Shown piece after piece: positions 53,037 to 62,070 of a DNA stretch of 64,000 nt. This stretch comes from Lacrimispora xylanisolvens (GTDB lineage Bacteria; Bacillota; Clostridia; Lachnospirales; Lachnospiraceae): contig CP070896.1 of the NCBI GenBank assembly GCA_017084465.1, positions 620,001 through 684,000 of the forward strand, given 5' to 3'. Each line of letters opens with the position of its first letter. Position 1 is the first letter of the stretch. Under the pieces are notes generated by a model that did no database searches, was not told the DNA's origin, and was given only the letters and a program-made list of their open reading frames with translations. The position numbers were made by a program, and so were the translations under genes.

Positions 53037-53894
53037 TTACAGTATCTGAGAAAGATTTTCCTTGATCTTTAAGGCCACATCAGGCTTATTCATAGAATAA
53101 ACATGAATGGCATTGACACCGTTTGCAATTAAATCAATGATCTGCTCCGTTGCATAGGCTATTCCTGCCTGCTTCATGGCTGCCGGATCTTCTCCAAACC
53201 GGTCAACAATCGCTTTAAACCGGGTGGGCAGATAGGTTCCGGACAGCTGGCAGCTGCGTATGATCTGCCTTACATTGGTTACAGGCATAATTCCTGCAAC
53301 AACCGGGACTGTAATTCCCTTTTCCCGTATCCGGTATAAGTAATTATATAAGATGTTATTATCGAAAAACATCTGGGTGGTTACAAAATCGCATCCTGCT
53401 TCCACCTTCTGCTTTAAGTAATCCATATCAATGGTTTTGTTTGCTGATTCCACATGGCCTTCCGGATAACAGGCAGCTCCGATGCAGAAATCACCGGTTT
53501 CCTTAATCTCCCGGATCAGCTCTGATGCATAGTTGTATTCCCGCTTATCCGGAGCATCTGCCGGGATATCACCTCTTAATGCCAGCACGTTCTCTATCCC
53601 TGCTTCCTTTAGCTCACCTAACACCTGACGCACCTTTTCTTTCGTTGAAGATACACAGGTCAGATGGGCCAGGGCCGTAACATGATATTCATGATGAAGG
53701 GCAGAAGCGATGTCTACGGTATACTTACTGGTTCCTCCGCCGGCGCCGTATGTGACGCTCATAAAGGCAGGCTTCAGTTTTGCTATCTCAGCAGCCGCCT
53801 TCTCAACAGAATCATACTTATCCTCTGTCTTAGGCGGAAACACTTCAAAAGATAAGGTCGGCTTTCCCTGGCTTAATATATCTGTAATCTTCAT
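53037..53894 (-). CDS. metF: Methylenetetrahydrofolate reductase
   Basis: Makes 5-methyltetrahydrofolate for MetH. An intact 285-residue protein with FEVFPPKTEDKYDSVE (residues 17-32), MSVTYGAGGGTSK, LALRGDIPADAP and the FAD/substrate block VTTQMFFDNNILYNYL. First gene of metF - activation domain - metH. No SAM riboswitch recognised in the short upstream gap. Confidence 0.95.
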   Translation of the reverse strand: MKITDILSQGKPTLSFEVFPPKTEDKYDSVEKAAAEIAKLKPAFMSVTYGAGGGTSKYTVDIASALHHEYHVTALAHLTCVSSTKEKVRQVLGELKEAGIENVLALRGDIPADAPDKREYNYASELIREIKETGDFCIGAACYPEGHVESANKTIDMDYLKQKVEAGCDFVTTQMFFDNNILYNYLYRIREKGITVPVVAGIMPVTNVRQIIRSCQLSGTYLPTRFKAIVDRFGEDPAAMKQAGIAYATEQIIDLIANGVNAIHVYSMNKPDVALKIKENLSQIL

Positions 53895-53976
53895 TCTGTC
53901 AATCTCCTGTCCTCTGCTTCTATTTTAACACTTTACCATAAAAAACTTTTTCCCGCAACAGGTAGTATTCCAAATT

Positions 53977-54845
53977 TTACTGACCGGTAAAAATCCTGGC
54001 AAGGGGAGAGCCTCCCGGAAGGATTAGGGTATTCCCATTTCCTGCAAGTGACTTTTTGGCTGCTTCCAACGACCGCACAAAGGAATAGAAATCTGATCTT
54101 TGAGGATCATGATAAGCTTCCGCCATAATCCTCATATATTCTCCTTCTCCCTCTGATGTGATTGATGCCGCCTTTGCCTGAGCATCAGAAATACTGATTG
54201 CTATTTCACGGTCTGTTGTATTTTGTATCTTTTTCGCCTCTGCCTGGCCTTCTGCTGTAAATGTGGCAGCTATTTTTGCACGCTCTGAAATCATTCTTTC
54301 ATACACGGCTGTTTTATTATCTGCCGGAAGATCCAGGCGCTTTGTTTCCACTGCCAGTAGACGGATTCCATACTGTCCCATGTTTTCTCCTACGTTATCC
54401 ATAATCGCCTGAGAAAGCTCTCCATCACGGCTGCTTATGACTTCATTCTGAGCCATACTGCTGATCACATTCTTCACTGAGTTATAAACCACCGTATCAA
54501 TTCTGCTCTCCGCACCAGAAAGAGATGAATTCAGTGACTGGGCAAATTTCAGAGGATCTTCAATCCGCCAGAGCACGTAGCTGTCACTGAGCATGGTTTT
54601 TTATCCATGGTAATCACATCGGAAGCCGCAAGATCGTAAATTAAGATCTGCTTTGGCAGAGTATCCGCTGTCTGGATCAATGGTATCTTGTAAGAGATTC
54701 CCGGAGAATCAATGACTCTCTCCACTCTTCCAAACTGTCTGATCAGCTTATATTCATTTTCCTTTGTCACCACTACCCCTCCGGAAAGCACCGTTACGGC
54801 AACTGCCGCAATCACAATTCCTATGGCTGTTTTTATCTTTTTCAT
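53977..54845 (-). CDS. hflC: HflC-type SPFH/Band-7 membrane protein, one frameshift
   Basis: Partner of HflK; in other bacteria the pair forms a membrane cage that controls the FtsH protease. N-terminal anchor (IKTAIGIVIAAVAVTVLSGGVVV) then the SPFH domain. A base is missing at the T-run 54597-54602; restored, it reads MDKKTMLSDSYVLWRIEDPLKFAQ. C-terminal coiled coil rich in Ala/Glu (AEGQAEAKKIQ). Restored length is 289 residues. Starts in the hflK stop (ATGA overlap). Confidence 0.9.
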
Positions 54846-55819
54846 TCCTGATTCTCCTTCTTTTCACTGGACGCTCCTCCTGTAAAGCTGTCAAGGGGGA
54901 GTATGGTACTGGTCTTGTCCGTACCGTCAATAATTACTTTCATGTTTGGAAGCACATCTTCCATTGTTTCATAAAACATTCTTTTTTTGGTCACTTCCGG
55001 GTTTTTTACATATTCCTCGTACATGGCATTGAATTTCGCCACCTCTGCACTGGCCTCATTAATTCTTTTTGCCTTGTTAGACTCCGCTTCCTGAAGAATC
55101 TGATCTGTCTGGGCAGTTGCCTCGGGGAGCTTTTCATTGCGGTACTTATTTGCATTGTTTATTGCTGTCTCTTTTCCCTGTTTGGCTGTTTCCACTGCCT
55201 TAAAGGCTTCCATTACCTCCTTTGTCGGCGGTTCTGAATCCTGTATGGTGACATTGATCACCGTCAGCCCCACATTGTGTTCAGCCAGTTTTGCTGTGAT
55301 CATTTCCTTAACTTTTGACTGAATCTCATTTTTTCCATTGGTCAGCACAGAATCCACATCATAGCTGCCAATGACTGTTCGGATGCTGCTTCTTGATACA
55401 TTCTGCAAAATGATTAAGGGATCCCTGGAAGCATAGATTGCCTTTACCGGATCTGTGACTTTATACTCCACAAAGAAATCCACGTTTACAAAATTATAAT
55501 CCTTTGTAATCATCAGGGAATCTTCTTCCTTGCTCTCGTTGTCACTGGGATCGTAGCCGACGGCAAATCCCTGTATGGTGGTATTCACCTTATTCACATT
55601 CTGAACAAAGGGGATCTTAAAATGCAGTCCCGGCTCTGCAACCGTTCTTGGAATCCCTAACGTGGTCACTACCGCCTGTTCCTGCTCCTGCACATTATAG
55701 ACAGAGCCAAATGCAATTACAGGAACCGCAACAGCCAGTAAAATCGCTATTCCGGATTTCTTTATCACTTTCCGGATTTTTCTTAATTGCTCCGTTCCTT
55801 TTGGGTTAACTGTTTCCAT
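54842..55819 (-). CDS. hflK: HflK-type SPFH/Band-7 membrane protein
   Basis: A 325-residue intact protein: one transmembrane helix (KKSGIAILLAVAVPVIAFGSV, about residues 19-39), an SPFH domain with YKVTDPVKAIYASRDP, and a long Ala/Glu-rich helix (EAESNKAKRINEASAEVAKF). Start at 55819 with AGAGGAAATAAAGG upstream. Expressed from the leader at 55870-56038. Confidence 0.9.
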   Translation of the reverse strand: METVNPKGTEQLRKIRKVIKKSGIAILLAVAVPVIAFGSVYNVQEQEQAVVTTLGIPRTVAEPGLHFKIPFVQNVNKVNTTIQGFAVGYDPSDNESKEEDSLMITKDYNFVNVDFFVEYKVTDPVKAIYASRDPLIILQNVSRSSIRTVIGSYDVDSVLTNGKNEIQSKVKEMITAKLAEHNVGLTVINVTIQDSEPPTKEVMEAFKAVETAKQGKETAINNANKYRNEKLPEATAQTDQILQEAESNKAKRINEASAEVAKFNAMYEEYVKNPEVTKKRMFYETMEDVLPNMKVIIDGTDKTSTILPLDSFTGGASSEKKENQE

Positions 55820-55869
55820 CCTTTATTTCCTCTCTTTCTTTTTGGGGGGTGTCTCGCAAAAAAGGATAT

Positions 55870-55913
55870 AAAAAAAGACCTTTGCCGGTACCTGACGGTA
55901 TCAGTAAAAGTCT
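55870..55913 (-). terminator. Intrinsic terminator in the hflKC leader
   Basis: On the minus strand AGACTTTT...AAAGGTCT (one G-T pair) with an inner CTGA/TCAG region, then T7. Its 5' arm is also the last strand of the riboswitch-like aptamer, so folding of the two would be mutually exclusive. Confidence 0.75.
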
Positions 55914-56000
55914 TGACATTTCATAAGAATGCGGATAAATCTCTTTATCGTTCTGACGCACGCTTATCCAGCCTTTCGGTGGAAGCTACTCCCTTTTGCG
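55901..56000 (-). promoter_or_regulatory. yybP-ykoY (Mn2+) riboswitch-like aptamer upstream of hflKC
   Basis: Read on the minus strand: AAAAGGGAGTAGC (5' core), a short hairpin CC(ACCGAAA)GG, then stem GTGCG/CGCAT holding an asymmetric loop (TCAGAACG against C) and the hairpin ATAAA-GAGA-TTTAT, a small hairpin CATT/AATG, then GTCAAGACTTTTACTGA at the 3' side. The GGGAGTAGC core, the asymmetric loop opposite a single C, and the CAAGAC closing strand match the yybP-ykoY manganese riboswitch as I know it. A terminator follows directly. Not verified against a covariance model. Confidence 0.65.
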
Positions 56001-56009
56001 ATTGACATT

Positions 56010-56038
56010 ATTATATCAGATTGATTATTAACTGTCAA
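56010..56038 (-). promoter_or_regulatory. Consensus sigma-A promoter of the hflKC leader
   Basis: On the minus strand TTGACA (56038-56033), exactly 17 bases, TATAAT (56015-56010). Transcription should begin just before the riboswitch-like element. Confidence 0.85.
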
Positions 56039-56054
56039 TAGCAGGTTTTAGTGG

Positions 56055-56993
56055 TTAAGTTTCCTGATTTATTACAGCCTCAGGATTGTTATAGGATACA
56101 TAAACCTGTATCCGGTCTTCATAGATATAGATGTTTATATCAAAGATACCTTCCAGGATGTAGGCCCCTTCCCGCTGGTTAATCCTTGCCTGTGCCTGTT
56201 CTATAATCGAGTCAACGCTGCTCTGGTCTGCCTCAACCATACACCCTGCTTCAGTATCCAGTAAAAAACTGTTTCAGAAATGCCAGAGTCGCTTCCTGAT
56301 CCTCCAGATAGGAAACATACCGGTGGAGTTCCCCCGTAGCCGTATCATAGTTAATATCCACGTACTCATACGAATCCACATCAGAACCAGCTTCTTTGGC
56401 TGCTTTAGGAGTCAGATAAACGCTTTCCACAGTCTCATAAAAAGTCAGCGGATCGCCGTCCTGTTTAAACTCATAATTATCCCCATAAGTCTCCTGGGAA
56501 ATGAAGGTGTAGCCATACTCCTCTTTTTCGATAAACTGGATCACAGACCTGGAAATTTCTCTTCCGTCCGTATCAAAGTGATCGAATCCGCTGCAATGCT
56601 CTCTTGCAGCTATTACCTCCGCTTCATTTAAATCCCGATATCCATAGTCATCATATCCCACTGCTGTGTCAAATTTGCTTTCCAGAGAGGTGGCATTCAC
56701 AGCACAGCTGATAATCACACTGGCCAGAGTCGTGATCACAATAAACAGAATCACAACAAACAGCAGTACATTGGATCGTCCTTTTCCAGGCAATGGAGTA
56801 TGGACAGTCGGTTGATTTACGGTTGTTGCGGCAGCAGACGGCTGACTTACCGGCATAGCCGGCTGGCTTCTCTTCTCATTTAATAAATAGTCTGTATTCC
56901 AGTAAACAGGCTTTTAACAACACGCCTGCATCTGGGACAGTAATTGATCTCATTCACCGGCAGATCACAAACCGGACAAATCTTTCTCATCAT
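56055..56993 (-). CDS. Zinc-ribbon single-pass membrane protein, two frameshifts
   Basis: N-terminal zinc ribbon (KICPVCDLPVNEINYCPRCRR), an Ala/Ser/Pro linker, one transmembrane helix (NVLLFVVILFIVITTLASVII), then an extracytoplasmic domain rich in Tyr and Asp. A base is missing at the T-run 56912-56915 and one is extra in the A-run 56263-56268; restored, the end reads FLKQFLLDTEAGCMVEADQSS and stops at 56055. Start at 56993 or 56990 behind AGGGGGAAAC. About 312 residues. No family recognised; function unknown. Confidence 0.75.
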
Positions 56994-57011
56994 CTTTTGT
57001 TTCCCCCTAAC

Positions 57012-57338
57012 TTAACCCAGAACCAAGTGAGCCACTGCGATCTCGTCATCCTCCCTGAAGCCCTGTGCGCAAACCTGGATGTCATAAACGTATTTTTCAT
57101 CCAAACCTGTTAATTCAGCGATTTTTTCGATGCTCATTCCATCCTTTGCCAGTGCCAGAACCTGATGTACGTCTTCAATGGTCTTTTTAAGTAGTTCGTC
57201 AGACTGGGGGGAAATGTTAAGGGAATTCCCATCTAAATCATGCTCCGTAATGAAATCCTCCAAAGAAAGCTTTTTCTCACTGTCCTGTTCCGTATAATAA
57301 TCTTCTGATAATTCCCAGTCTTTTTCTTCTTTTAACAT
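57012..57338 (-). CDS. Small acidic protein with HTH-like segment, unknown
   Basis: A 108-residue acidic protein. The segment SIEKIAELTGLDEKYVYDIQV (about residues 70-90) looks like a helix-turn-helix. Ribosome site GAAAGGAGCGCC before the ATG at 57338. It sits between ftsZ and the zinc-ribbon gene on the same strand, just after the ftsZ terminator. No homologue recognised. Confidence 0.65.
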   Translation of the reverse strand: MLKEEKDWELSEDYYTEQDSEKKLSLEDFITEHDLDGNSLNISPQSDELLKKTIEDVHQVLALAKDGMSIEKIAELTGLDEKYVYDIQVCAQGFREDDEIAVAHLVLG

Positions 57339-57352
57339 AAGGCGCTCCTTTC

Positions 57353-57381
57353 AAAAAGAGGCAGGTTCATGAGAACCTGCC
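57353..57381 (-). terminator. Terminator after ftsZ
   Basis: GGCAGGTTC-ATGA-GAACCTGCC (57360-57381), perfect 9-bp stem, then T5 on the minus strand. Confidence 0.88.
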
Positions 57382-57394
57382 TGTTATGTATCTA

Positions 57395-58714
57395 TTATCT
57401 TTTATTTCTTAAAAAGTCAGGAATATTGATCTGCACTTCTTTGTTCACAGTCGGACGGTAAGGCTGTCCATTCCCCTGGGGTGCAGTCTGGGGAGTTTGC
57501 TGTCCGTAATTAGGCTGTTTATTGTAATTTGGATTGTTATAATTAGGATTGCTGCTGTAATTTCCGGCATTCTGGTTATTGGGGTAAGGCTGTCCGGAAT
57601 AGTTATTGGCATTGTTATAATTCTGGTTAAAGTTCTGATTGTATGCAGGATTTGCTGCAGTTGTAGCTGCCGCTTCCTGGCTTGCTGCCTGAGGTGCTGC
57701 TTTGGGCTGCTTATAGTTTGGATTGGAGAAGTTAGTCATAACCTTGGCTACCGGTGTTTCATGCTGCATATCAAGTCCGGTTGCAATCACTGTAATGCTT
57801 GCTTCATCCTGTGCATTCTCATCATACATGGCACCAAAAATAATATTGGCATCATCTCCTGCCATCTCCTGAACATAGCTTGCTGCCTCATTGGCTTCAA
57901 TCAGGCTGATGTCTCCGGAAATATTAATGATAACATGAGTTGCTCCTTCAATGGTTGTCTCAAGAAGGGGACTGGAAACTGCCTGTTTCACTGCTTCTAA
58001 AGCCTTCTCATCGCCCTTTGCGTGACCGATACCAATATGAGCTATGCCTTTGTCAGTCATAACGGTCTGAACATCAGCAAAATCCAGGTTAATCAGTCCT
58101 GGTACATTAATTAAATCTGTTATACCCTGAACTGCCTGCTGAAGTACTTCATCTGCCTTCTTTAAAGCATCAGGCATGGTGGTACGCCTGTCCACAATTT
58201 CAAGAAGACGGTCGTTAGGGATTACAATCAGTGTATCAACACTTTCTTTTAAACGTTCAATACCATTCACTGCATTGGACATACGTGTTTTGGCTTCAAA
58301 ACGGAATGGCTTTGTAACAACGCCAACAGTTAAGATTCCCATATCTTTCGCAATCTTAGCCACAACAGGAGCTGCACCAGTTCCTGTTCCGCCTCCCATA
58401 CCGCATGTAACGAATACCATATCGGCACCCTTCATGACCTGAGCCAGCTCGTCCGCATTCTCTTCCGCTGCCTTTTCGCCAATCTCAGGTTTTGCACCTG
58501 CACCAAGCCCCTTGGTCAGTTTCTCGCCGATCTGCATAGCTGTGGGAGCCTTGCAAAACTGCAATGCCTGCTTGTCCGTATTGATTCCAAAAAATTCCAC
58601 ACCAGCTATATTCTCATCAATCATGCGGTTCACTGCATTGTTTCCGGCACCGCCTACACCGATTACCAGAATTCTAGCAGCGTTATCCGCCTCATTTATT
58701 TTAATCTCTAACAA
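57395..58714 (-). CDS. ftsZ: Cell division GTPase FtsZ
   Basis: Forms the Z-ring. 439 residues, intact: [13 protein letters not shown] at the N-terminus, the tubulin signature [13 protein letters not shown] (about 104-116), a Gln/Asn/Tyr-rich linker (about 330-420) and the conserved C-terminal tail ([11 protein letters not shown]) that binds ZipA/FtsA-type partners. It starts with TTG at 58714: AAAGGAGG lies 8 bases upstream and no ATG is in place. Promoter visible at 58766-58794. Confidence 0.97.
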   Translation of the reverse strand: MLEIKINEADNAARILVIGVGGAGNNAVNRMIDENIAGVEFFGINTDKQALQFCKAPTAMQIGEKLTKGLGAGAKPEIGEKAAEENADELAQVMKGADMVFVTCGMGGGTGTGAAPVVAKIAKDMGILTVGVVTKPFRFEAKTRMSNAVNGIERLKESVDTLIVIPNDRLLEIVDRRTTMPDALKKADEVLQQAVQGITDLINVPGLINLDFADVQTVMTDKGIAHIGIGHAKGDEKALEAVKQAVSSPLLETTIEGATHVIINISGDISLIEANEAASYVQEMAGDDANIIFGAMYDENAQDEASITVIATGLDMQHETPVAKVMTNFSNPNYKQPKAAPQAASQEAAATTAANPAYNQNFNQNYNNANNYSGQPYPNNQNAGNYSSNPNYNNPNYNKQPNYGQQTPQTAPQGNGQPYRPTVNKEVQINIPDFLRNKR

Positions 58715-58765
58715 GATTATATCCTCCTTTAACCATATACAGCTTACTGTATAAACCTATTTAAT

Positions 58766-58794
58766 ATAATATTTTATTTTGTAAAAAATATCAA
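58766..58794 (-). promoter_or_regulatory. Promoter upstream of ftsZ
   Basis: On the minus strand TTGATA (58794-58789), 17-base spacer, TATTAT (58771-58766), in the 118-base gap between ftsQ and ftsZ. ftsZ can thus be transcribed apart from the rest of the cluster. Confidence 0.6.
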
Positions 58795-58832
58795 CCATTT
58801 TTTTAACAAAATTCCAGACAAATTATGTAAAT

Positions 58833-59561
58833 TCACTTATCCTTCACAAACCGATAAGAAGTGACAGTTTCCGCCTCGTCATATTTATCCAGATACAGAG
58901 TGCCAGCCAGACCGCCTAAAACCGGAAGCTGATCATTCAGTTCTGAGATCTTTCCGTTCATCTGGTCATTGCTTCCAAGGTACACTTTGATGGTCCCCAT
59001 AACAAGAGTTGCATTCCCGCTGGAATCATAACGGATCTCATCCACTGGGATTTTATGGGTTGATAAAAGCTGGGTTAGTGTTAAGATCTGGCCAAATACT
59101 TTGGAATCCTCCACGGGGAGGGGCTGGTGCAGAGCGATATGCCCATACTTAAGCCCCGTGATCCATGGAATTCCTGTCAGTTTTCCGCTGGAACTTTCCA
59201 CAATAATCCCGTCTTTATCAAAATACATATAGCTGCCCATATAGGAAACATAACCAACCACGGATTTTTCATATACAATCACTTCTATGCTGACTGGGCT
59301 TAGGAATACGATTTTGTAATCTTCCACAAAAGGGATCTGTTCGTGTTCTCGAAAACGGTCCTTATAAAAACAGGTAATCGCATTCCGGTCCCAGCCATCT
59401 TTAAATAATAAGTCTATGATCTGATCTGAAGTATATTTCTTGTTGCCGGTTACAGTAATGTTTCTGATCTGCAGTGACAAAAAAGCTGCCGACCCGGCCA
59501 GAAGGAATACTGCTATGATTGCAACGATCATTTTTCTTCTGCTTTTTTTGAAGTTTCTCAT
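58833..59561 (-). CDS. ftsQ: Cell division protein FtsQ/DivIB
   Basis: A 242-residue bitopic protein: basic start, one transmembrane helix (KMIVAIIAVFLLAGSAAFL), then a POTRA-like domain (IRNITVTGNKKYTSDQIIDLL) and a beta domain. Intact. Overlaps the murA stop by four bases, as usual in the division cluster. Confidence 0.88.
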   Translation of the reverse strand: MRNFKKSRRKMIVAIIAVFLLAGSAAFLSLQIRNITVTGNKKYTSDQIIDLLFKDGWDRNAITCFYKDRFREHEQIPFVEDYKIVFLSPVSIEVIVYEKSVVGYVSYMGSYMYFDKDGIIVESSSGKLTGIPWITGLKYGHIALHQPLPVEDSKVFGQILTLTQLLSTHKIPVDEIRYDSSGNATLVMGTIKVYLGSNDQMNGKISELNDQLPVLGGLAGTLYLDKYDEAETVTSYRFVKDK

Positions 59562-60808
59562 TCCTTACCTCTGATTGCAGCTCCAAGACTGCTTAAATCC
59601 CGGCAAATGTCCTCATACCCCCGTTCGATATGGTGGCATTCAGAAATCTCCGTCACGCCTTCGCCTGCAAGCCCAGCTACCACAAGGGCAGCTCCGCCTC
59701 TTAGATCAGGGGCAGTTACACAGTTGCCTTTTAGAGGATACAGCCCGTGTATAATGGCCCGTTTGCCCTCTATGACAATATCTGCCCCCAGTTTCTTAAG
59801 CTCATTTGCTGCCCCGAACCTGCCTTCAAAAATCGTTTCCTCCACTCTTCCCCAGCCGGATCCCGATGCCATCACTGCCATCACCTGAGATTGAAGATCG
59901 GTTGGAAAACCAGGATAAGGTTCGGTTACAACATTCACACAGTCAGGACGGCCTCTCATGGAAACCTCCAGCTGATTTTTATATAGCTTTAATTCAGCTC
60001 CCATCCGTTCCGCCAGAGAGAGCGCTGCAGTCAGATGACCCGGACGAATTCCATCCAGAAGCACATTCCCTTCCGATGCCATCACTGCCGTTAAATAAGT
60101 ACCTGCCACTATCCGGTCTCCTGCGACAATAAACTCAGAATCGTGTAAACCTGTCACTCCGGTCACAGCAAGCCTGGAGGTTCCAGCCCCGTGAATAATT
60201 GCTCCCATGTTGTTTAGGAACTCACAGAGAGAAGTGATCTCCGGTTCTTTTGCTGCTCCATGTATGACAGTGATTCCTTTCGCATAAACAGCCGCCATCA
60301 GGGCATTCTCCGTAGCTCCCACACTGGGAAACGGAAAGTAAATATCAGCGCCCACAAGTGTCTTCGCAGATGCACACAGTTTCTCATCCTTTTCCTCTAT
60401 CACTGCGCCAAGGGTGCGGAATGCAGCCAGATGCAGGTCAATGGGTCTCTGCCCGATGGAGCAGCCTCCTGGAAAGCTGGTAACTGCATCACCCAGCCTC
60501 CCTAACAGGGGACCTGATAATATAATAGAAGAACGCATGCTCTTTATATACTCTTCCGGAATCTCTGCACATTTGATGTCAGAAGCATCAATGGTCAGCG
60601 TATGTCCGTCAAGACTGTAAATACACCCAATACGCTCAAGTATCCCCAGCATACAGAACACATCCTGTATCCTGGGGACATTATGAATCACTGTAGTACC
60701 TTTATGGAGAACCGCCGCTGCCATAATCGGCAGAACAGCATTTTTGGAACCCTGAATTTTTATCTCACCTTTTAAGGATCGTAACCCCTGGACCTGTATG
60801 ACTGACAA
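59558..60808 (-). CDS. murA: UDP-N-acetylglucosamine 1-carboxyvinyltransferase
   Basis: First committed step of peptidoglycan synthesis. Intact, with IQGSKNAVLPIMAAA (PEP/UDP-GlcNAc site) and the catalytic Cys in SFPGGCSIGQRPIDLH (fosfomycin target). Start chosen as TTG at 60808 (reads M-SVIQVQGL), because GGAGGT sits 6 bases upstream; the ATG at 60823 overlaps that ribosome site and has none of its own. 416 residues. Follows ftsW by 54 bases... in coordinate terms it is the next gene downstream of ftsW on the minus strand. Confidence 0.94.
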   Translation of the reverse strand: MSVIQVQGLRSLKGEIKIQGSKNAVLPIMAAAVLHKGTTVIHNVPRIQDVFCMLGILERIGCIYSLDGHTLTIDASDIKCAEIPEEYIKSMRSSIILSGPLLGRLGDAVTSFPGGCSIGQRPIDLHLAAFRTLGAVIEEKDEKLCASAKTLVGADIYFPFPSVGATENALMAAVYAKGITVIHGAAKEPEITSLCEFLNNMGAIIHGAGTSRLAVTGVTGLHDSEFIVAGDRIVAGTYLTAVMASEGNVLLDGIRPGHLTAALSLAERMGAELKLYKNQLEVSMRGRPDCVNVVTEPYPGFPTDLQSQVMAVMASGSGWGRVEETIFEGRFGAANELKKLGADIVIEGKRAIIHGLYPLKGNCVTAPDLRGGAALVVAGLAGEGVTEISECHHIERGYEDICRDLSSLGAAIRGKE

Positions 60809-60876
60809 ACCGGTACCTCCCATGGTTTCTTATATACTATCCTATGTTATAAGTGAGAGAATGGTTTCATATCCAG

Positions 60877-62029
60877 CTATTTTTCCAGTTTAATCTGATT
60901 GGAAACACTTAAAACCATGCCCATTTCAGCCATAAGAAACAGGACCGAGGTTCCCCCGTAACTGATAAAGGGCAGTGTGATTCCGGTATTAGGTATGGTA
61001 TTGGTTACAACGGCGATGTTTAGGATAACCTGTATGGCAATGTGTCCCATCACGCCTACCACTAAAAGTGCGCCGAACAGATCCGGTGCATTATCTGCAA
61101 TCAGCATGAAACGGTATATCATGAAAAGAAAAATAAGTATCACGGATACCGCCCCAAAAAGTCCAAGTTCCTCACAGATTATGGAAAAAATCATATCATT
61201 TTGTGCCTCAGGCACAAATCCCATCTTCTGTATGCTCTCTCCCAGGCCTCTTCCTACCAGGCCCCCGGAGCCAATGGCATAAAGTCCCTGCAACACCTGA
61301 TACCCTCCCGTAGAAGGATAAGCCTCCGGTTCCAGCCAGACAAGGATTCTTCCCAGCTGATAATCATGAAGAATGTTTAACTTCTCAAGAACCGTGGCAA
61401 TGGGGCCGGCAAACGCCAAAAGCCCTACTCCTGCAAATCCGCAGGCAAAACGGCCATTTCTTTTTTTTACACGCCACAAACAGCATGACAAACGCAATTC
61501 CCACAATGATGATACCGGAGCTTAAGTTGTTGGCAGCAACAATTCCCGCAATAGGAATGGTTGTTACAATGATCAGCGCCACACCATTTTTCGTGTTGAT
61601 GTTTTTGCCCATCTGTACAATCATAACAGCCAGCATAACAATGAGAGCAATTTTTACAAACTCCGTAGGCTGAAACGTCAGGCTTCCTACTCCCAGCCAT
61701 CTTCGCTTTCCGTTAAATTTTTTACCAAACAGAGAGACGGCGATCATCAAAATATAAGAAAGCACGTAGGCAAACACCGCAAATTTCCCATACCAGTGGT
61801 AATCCATCTTCGAAATAATGATCATCAGGATAAATCCGCCCAAAGCGATCTTTGCCTGCTTCATCATAAAAAATGAGGCATTGCCAAACTTTAACTGAGC
61901 GGCATAAGAGCTGGAGCTATATATCATAATCAAACCGAAAACAGACAGAAATATAACCGTGAACAGCAGACTGTAGTCATAAAAACGGCGCGGCCTGTTT
62001 TTTTTCACTACTGGCCTTTTTTCCGCCAT
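60877..62029 (-). CDS. ftsW: FtsW/SpoVE-type SEDS glycosyltransferase, one frameshift
   Basis: Polymerises septal peptidoglycan from lipid II. About ten membrane segments: FGLIMIYSSSSYAAQLKFG, KRRWLGVGSLTFQPTEFVK, then an extra base in the T-run 61461-61468 breaks the frame; removed, it reads CKKRNGRFACGFAGVG. The C-terminal half contains GSGGLVGRGLGESIQKMGFVPEAQNDMIFS and LPFISYGGTS, the SEDS hallmarks. Start at 62029 behind AGGAGGAATGGT. Could be the sporulation form SpoVE; only one SEDS gene is visible here. Confidence 0.93.
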
Positions 62030-62070
62030 ACCATTCCTCCTCGCCATTCAAATTCCAATGCCCGTAAAAC

